DNA of 44,097 bases, taken from assembly GCA_020024285.1 (NCBI GenBank), contig JAHHTZ010000012.1, forward strand, positions 1-44,097. Reading direction: 5' to 3'. Below, one piece after another: positions 41,812-44,097 of the stretch. The notes under the pieces are model-generated. The model had not been told where the DNA came from. It made no database searches and was given only the letters and a program-made list of their open reading frames with translations. The DNA is from Oscillospiraceae bacterium (GTDB lineage Bacteria > Bacillota > Clostridia > Oscillospirales > Ruminococcaceae). A program made the position numbers and the translations under genes. Numbering within the stretch: position 1 is the stretch's first letter; every line of letters starts with the position of its first letter.

Positions 41812-42123
41812 ATAGGAGCGCGAAATCTTCAGCTCCTTTGCGATCTCCTTTTGGGTGCGCGGGCGCGTGCCGTACAGCCCATAGCGCATGATGATGATTT
41901 TCTGCTCGCGCTCGGGCAGCGATTCGCGGATGAAGCGGTACATCTGGTCCGAGCGGATGTTGAGGTCGATGCTGTCGAGGATGTTGCCCTCGTCGGGCAG
42001 GATGTCGTTGAGGGTGATGCTGTTGCCGTCCTTGTCTACGTCGATGGAATCGCTCAGGTACACATCGTGCATCGTCTTTTTCTTGTTGCGAAAGAACATC
42101 AGCACCTCATTTGCAATCCTCAC
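41794..42123 (-). CDS. sigK: Central piece of split sigK
   Basis: The open frame encodes about 109 residues. From about A-N-E-V onward it matches sigma-K: end of region 2 (ANEVLMFFRNKKKTMHDVYLSD), the linker (IDVDKDGNSITLNDILPDE), region 3-4 (MYRFIRESLPEREQKIIIMRYGLYG) and the region 4.2 HTH (TQKEIAKELKISRSYVS). The end CRC-stop comes from the att arm, not from sigK. The N-terminal third (regions 1.2-2.3) is absent upstream; the preceding frame (..CADVRIA) does not resemble a sigma factor. There is no ribosome site. No internal stops or damage, so selection seems recent. Expression needs rearrangement at both ends. Confidence 0.9.
   Translation of the reverse strand: MRIANEVLMFFRNKKKTMHDVYLSDSIDVDKDGNSITLNDILPDEGNILDSIDLNIRSDQMYRFIRESLPEREQKIIIMRYGLYGTRPRTQKEIAKELKISRSYVSCRC
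42107..42120 (-). other. 5' break of sigK at the classical skin position
   Basis: Homology to sigma-K starts at the A-N-E codons, which contain AATGA (42111-42107). The skin element of B. subtilis, as I recall, recombines at a 5-bp AATGA in the same ENE codons. This suggests a second element lying to the right, beyond the window. Confidence 0.6.
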
Positions 42124-42182
42124 ATCAGCGCATGGTGCGATTTGACAAATTGTTACAATTTCCCTTACTTTTTGATCCTCTC

Positions 42183-42217
42183 TTGTTCTGCGCTCTATTT
42201 TATGGTACTATAGTACC
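42183..42217 (+). promoter_or_regulatory. Promoter with palindromic operator
   Basis: TTGTTC (42183-42188), 17 nt, TACTAT (42206-42211). A 14-bp perfect palindrome ggtactatagtacc (42204-42217) covers the -10 to near the start site and could bind a repressor. Confidence 0.7.
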
Positions 42218-42238
42218 AACAGTAAAACCGATTTATTG

Positions 42239-42252
42239 AACGAAATTTCGTT
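42239..42252. promoter_or_regulatory. Leader palindrome aacgaaatttcgtt
   Basis: A perfect 14-bp palindrome 17 bp before the ATG at 42270, in the leader. It could be a second operator or a translation-affecting hairpin. Confidence 0.55.
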
Positions 42253-42269
42253 AATAATGGGGGATAGTT

Positions 42270-44024
42270 ATGCAGGAACGGTTTGACATTTATAATAATT
42301 CAGAAAAAACAGCCTCTATACAGGAGAGCACATTTTCCCGCTTTGTGCGCGAGCATTATTTCAATGCCCAATCGATGTTCGACTCCGTCACAAGGGAAAA
42401 CTCCTCCAGCTATTTTTGCTTTGGCGATATGCAGCACAACGTCTTTTATATCTCGGACAATATGCGTCAGGAATTTGGATTTGAGAGCAACATCGTCCCC
42501 GATCTGATCCGGGTCTGGGAGGAGCGCATCCCAAGTGCGAAGCATCTGCGGCTCTACCGGGAGGACATCCAAAGCATGATTTGCAGCAAGCGCACCGCGC
42601 ACGACCTGCGCTATCAGGTGCGTAAATCGAACGGCGAAACCATCTGGGTGCGCTGCTACGGGATGCTCGAATGGAACGAGGAAAAGACGATGCCGCTCTT
42701 TTTCTCCGCGCGCATCACCCATCAGGACGACCAGTTCGTGGTGGACCCTGTCACCAATCTGCCCCGGATGCTGGCTGCATTCACCCACCTTCGCGAGGTG
42801 CAGTGCAGCGGCAAAAGCCAGCTCGTCATCGCGTTCAGCCTCAACAGCATCACCGAGATCAACAATACGCGCGGGCGCCCCTGCTCGGACCGCCTGCTCA
42901 GAAACATCAGCTCCACGCTGATGGACCGCCTGTTCGACCGGATGGCATTTTACCACCTTGAGGGGATGCGCTGCATGGCAGTGGTCGATCCCGAGTGCAC
43001 CGAGTCCCCAAGCGAGCTGATTGCAGAGATCCGCGCCATCATCGAGGAGTGCTGCCACGAGATGGAGATCCCGGTCCATTCGTTCTGCTCCTTTGCCGTG
43101 ATGCGCTATCCGTGCGACAATTTGAGCCCCGAGGACTTCATGGGGCACATCATCTCGCTCATCCGCCTGGCAAAAAGTACACCGGACAAGCCCTACATCG
43201 AATATTCCGCAGAAAGCGTCGGGCGTATCCAGAAAATGTCGAAGATCGCGCTGGCGCTCAATCAGGATGTCCTCAACGGGATGGAGCATTTTCGCATCGT
43301 GGTGCAGCCCATCGTCAATGCCCAAAACGGCACGGTCATCGGCGGAGAGGTGCTGCTGCGCTGGACGTTTGATGGAGAAAACATCTCGCCCGGCGTCTTT
43401 ATCCCCATGCTCGAAAAAAGCGAGATGATCCACACTGTGGGTCTGTGGGTGTTCGATCAGGCGACGCAGAACTGCATGAAGCTGCTGCGCTATGACCCCA
43501 GCTTCTATCTCACCTTCAACATCAGCCTTCGCCAGTTCTCCAACCCTGATTTCGCCGCCTCGCTGATCGATGTGGTGGCAAAATACGGGCTGGACGCCTC
43601 CCACCTCACGGCGGAGATAACGGAGAGCTGCCTCGATTCGCTGCCCGAAAGTCTGGCGCGCTTTGCCGCAATGTGCAACAGCATCGGGATGCACATCGCC
43701 CTCGACGACTTCGGAAGCGGCTATTCCTCCATGCGGATGCTCCTGCGCTACCCTTACGACATCATCAAGCTCGACCGCTCCCTTCTGGGGGAGATCATGG
43801 AGTCGGACCAGAAGATGCAGTTCATCCGCAGCATCGTGTACGCCTGCCACCAGTTCGGCAAAAAGGTGTGCATGGAAGGGGTCGAAACCGAGGAGCAAAA
43901 CAACCTCATCCGCCAGACCGGCTGCGACATGATCCAGGGCTTTTACTACTATCGCCCGATGGAGCTGTGCGATCTTTACCACCTTCTGAGCAGGGGCGAT
44001 CAATATCCCGGTTCGAATCTATAA
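42270..44024 (+). CDS. PAS-GGDEF(degenerate)-EAL protein, likely c-di-GMP phosphodiesterase
   Basis: This 584-residue protein has a PAS-like domain (about 35-150: SSYFCFGDMQHNVFYISDNM..), a GGDEF domain with the motif decayed to EGMRC (about 231-235) and an EAL domain (about 330-580). The EAL domain keeps its catalytic set: GGEVLLRW, FNIS, AEITES, LDDFGSGYSS, IKLDRS, MEGVETE. It is a close relative of the C-terminal half of the 17141-20200 protein. Start follows a gggga site. Expected to hydrolyse c-di-GMP, with the PAS as sensor. It lies outside the 33.7-kb element, possibly in the second one. Confidence 0.9.
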   Translation: MQERFDIYNNSEKTASIQESTFSRFVREHYFNAQSMFDSVTRENSSSYFCFGDMQHNVFYISDNMRQEFGFESNIVPDLIRVWEERIPSAKHLRLYREDIQSMICSKRTAHDLRYQVRKSNGETIWVRCYGMLEWNEEKTMPLFFSARITHQDDQFVVDPVTNLPRMLAAFTHLREVQCSGKSQLVIAFSLNSITEINNTRGRPCSDRLLRNISSTLMDRLFDRMAFYHLEGMRCMAVVDPECTESPSELIAEIRAIIEECCHEMEIPVHSFCSFAVMRYPCDNLSPEDFMGHIISLIRLAKSTPDKPYIEYSAESVGRIQKMSKIALALNQDVLNGMEHFRIVVQPIVNAQNGTVIGGEVLLRWTFDGENISPGVFIPMLEKSEMIHTVGLWVFDQATQNCMKLLRYDPSFYLTFNISLRQFSNPDFAASLIDVVAKYGLDASHLTAEITESCLDSLPESLARFAAMCNSIGMHIALDDFGSGYSSMRMLLRYPYDIIKLDRSLLGEIMESDQKMQFIRSIVYACHQFGKKVCMEGVETEEQNNLIRQTGCDMIQGFYYYRPMELCDLYHLLSRGDQYPGSNL

Positions 44025-44097
44025 AAAAGGCATCCCCGTTCTGCGGCGTTCCATAGGGACACATTCTGAACCCCTATACAATTTAAGATCAGTTCCT
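44025..44097. other. Right end, no feature
   Basis: 73 bp of sequence after the EAL gene. No terminator or gene can be supported before the window ends. Confidence 0.5.

Noticed and set aside
42300..44003. 567-codon frame opposite the EAL gene
   Set aside because: Shadow; the plus strand carries catalytic EAL motifs and a promoter.

Overview
The window looks like chromosome of an endospore-forming clostridium, probably of the Oscillospiraceae type. The signs are moderately GC-rich genes with AT-rich leaders, strong Shine-Dalgarno sites, sigma-A promoters (TTGACA-17-TATAAT type), clostridial ZnuA and MCP variants, and pieces of the mother-cell sigma factor gene sigK. No rRNA, tRNA, CRISPR array or insertion sequence was seen.

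The most important feature is a split sigK on the minus strand. The central part (regions 2.4 to 4.2, ending at ..SYVS) lies at 41806-42120. The missing C-terminus (VSRIEKKAIEVLKDRF.. stop) lies at 8065-8136. Both broken ends share GTATCG. Joining them restores an uninterrupted sigK 3' end and removes a 33,675-bp circle. The joined ends give a 54-bp site with 15-bp inverted arms (attP-like) on the circle and a 30-bp site with 5-bp inverted arms (attB-like) in sigK. Both dyads centre on the same GT dinucleotide, as expected for a large serine recombinase. The segment 8137-41811 therefore behaves like a 'skin' (sigK-intervening) element, but at a site different from the classical one and with no recombinase gene inside. 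The central piece is also cut at its 5' end, at the AATGA of the ANE motif, which is where I recall the Bacillus skin element sitting. A second element probably runs off the right end, so sigK may be in three pieces.

Layout. 1-540: non-coding, with inverted repeats. 582-3638: copper operon csoR-copA, where copA ends in an in-frame CopZ domain that keeps its own ribosome site and ATG. 3703-5378: RsgI-like/PepSY membrane protein. 5849-8058: chemoreceptor 1. 8065-8162: sigK C-terminal piece and recombination site. 8189-11338: blaR1/blaI-type pair. 11639-15625: DUF969-DUF979-peptidase-pcp-effector-binding operon, probably for pyroglutamyl peptides. 15656-15890: repeats and a duplicated gene junction. 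15870-20283: MFS transporter and a large c-di-GMP protein. 20327-25158: zinc operon zur-membrane protein-znuA(ZinT)-znuC-znuB-DUF1980 lipoprotein with Zur-type boxes. 25194-26755: GGDEF protein and a second duplicated junction. 26707-28953: membrane-anchored protein and chemoreceptor 2. 29398-36713: Mga-like regulator, CPBP protease, TraX-like protein, SUKH-like protein, two lipoproteins and membrane proteins. 36874-41093: gltS, then chemoreceptor 3, frameshifted by a perfect 179-bp tandem duplication. 41266-41722: rhodanese. 41784-42120: second recombination site and sigK central piece. 42183-44024: GGDEF-EAL protein paralogous to the one at 17141-20200.

Functionally the putative element carries sensing (two chemoreceptors, two c-di-GMP proteins, BlaR1), zinc acquisition and peptide/glutamate uptake. 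These could be dispensable in a mother cell that will lyse. This is inference from gene content. The sigK split and the dyad symmetry are seen directly in the sequence.
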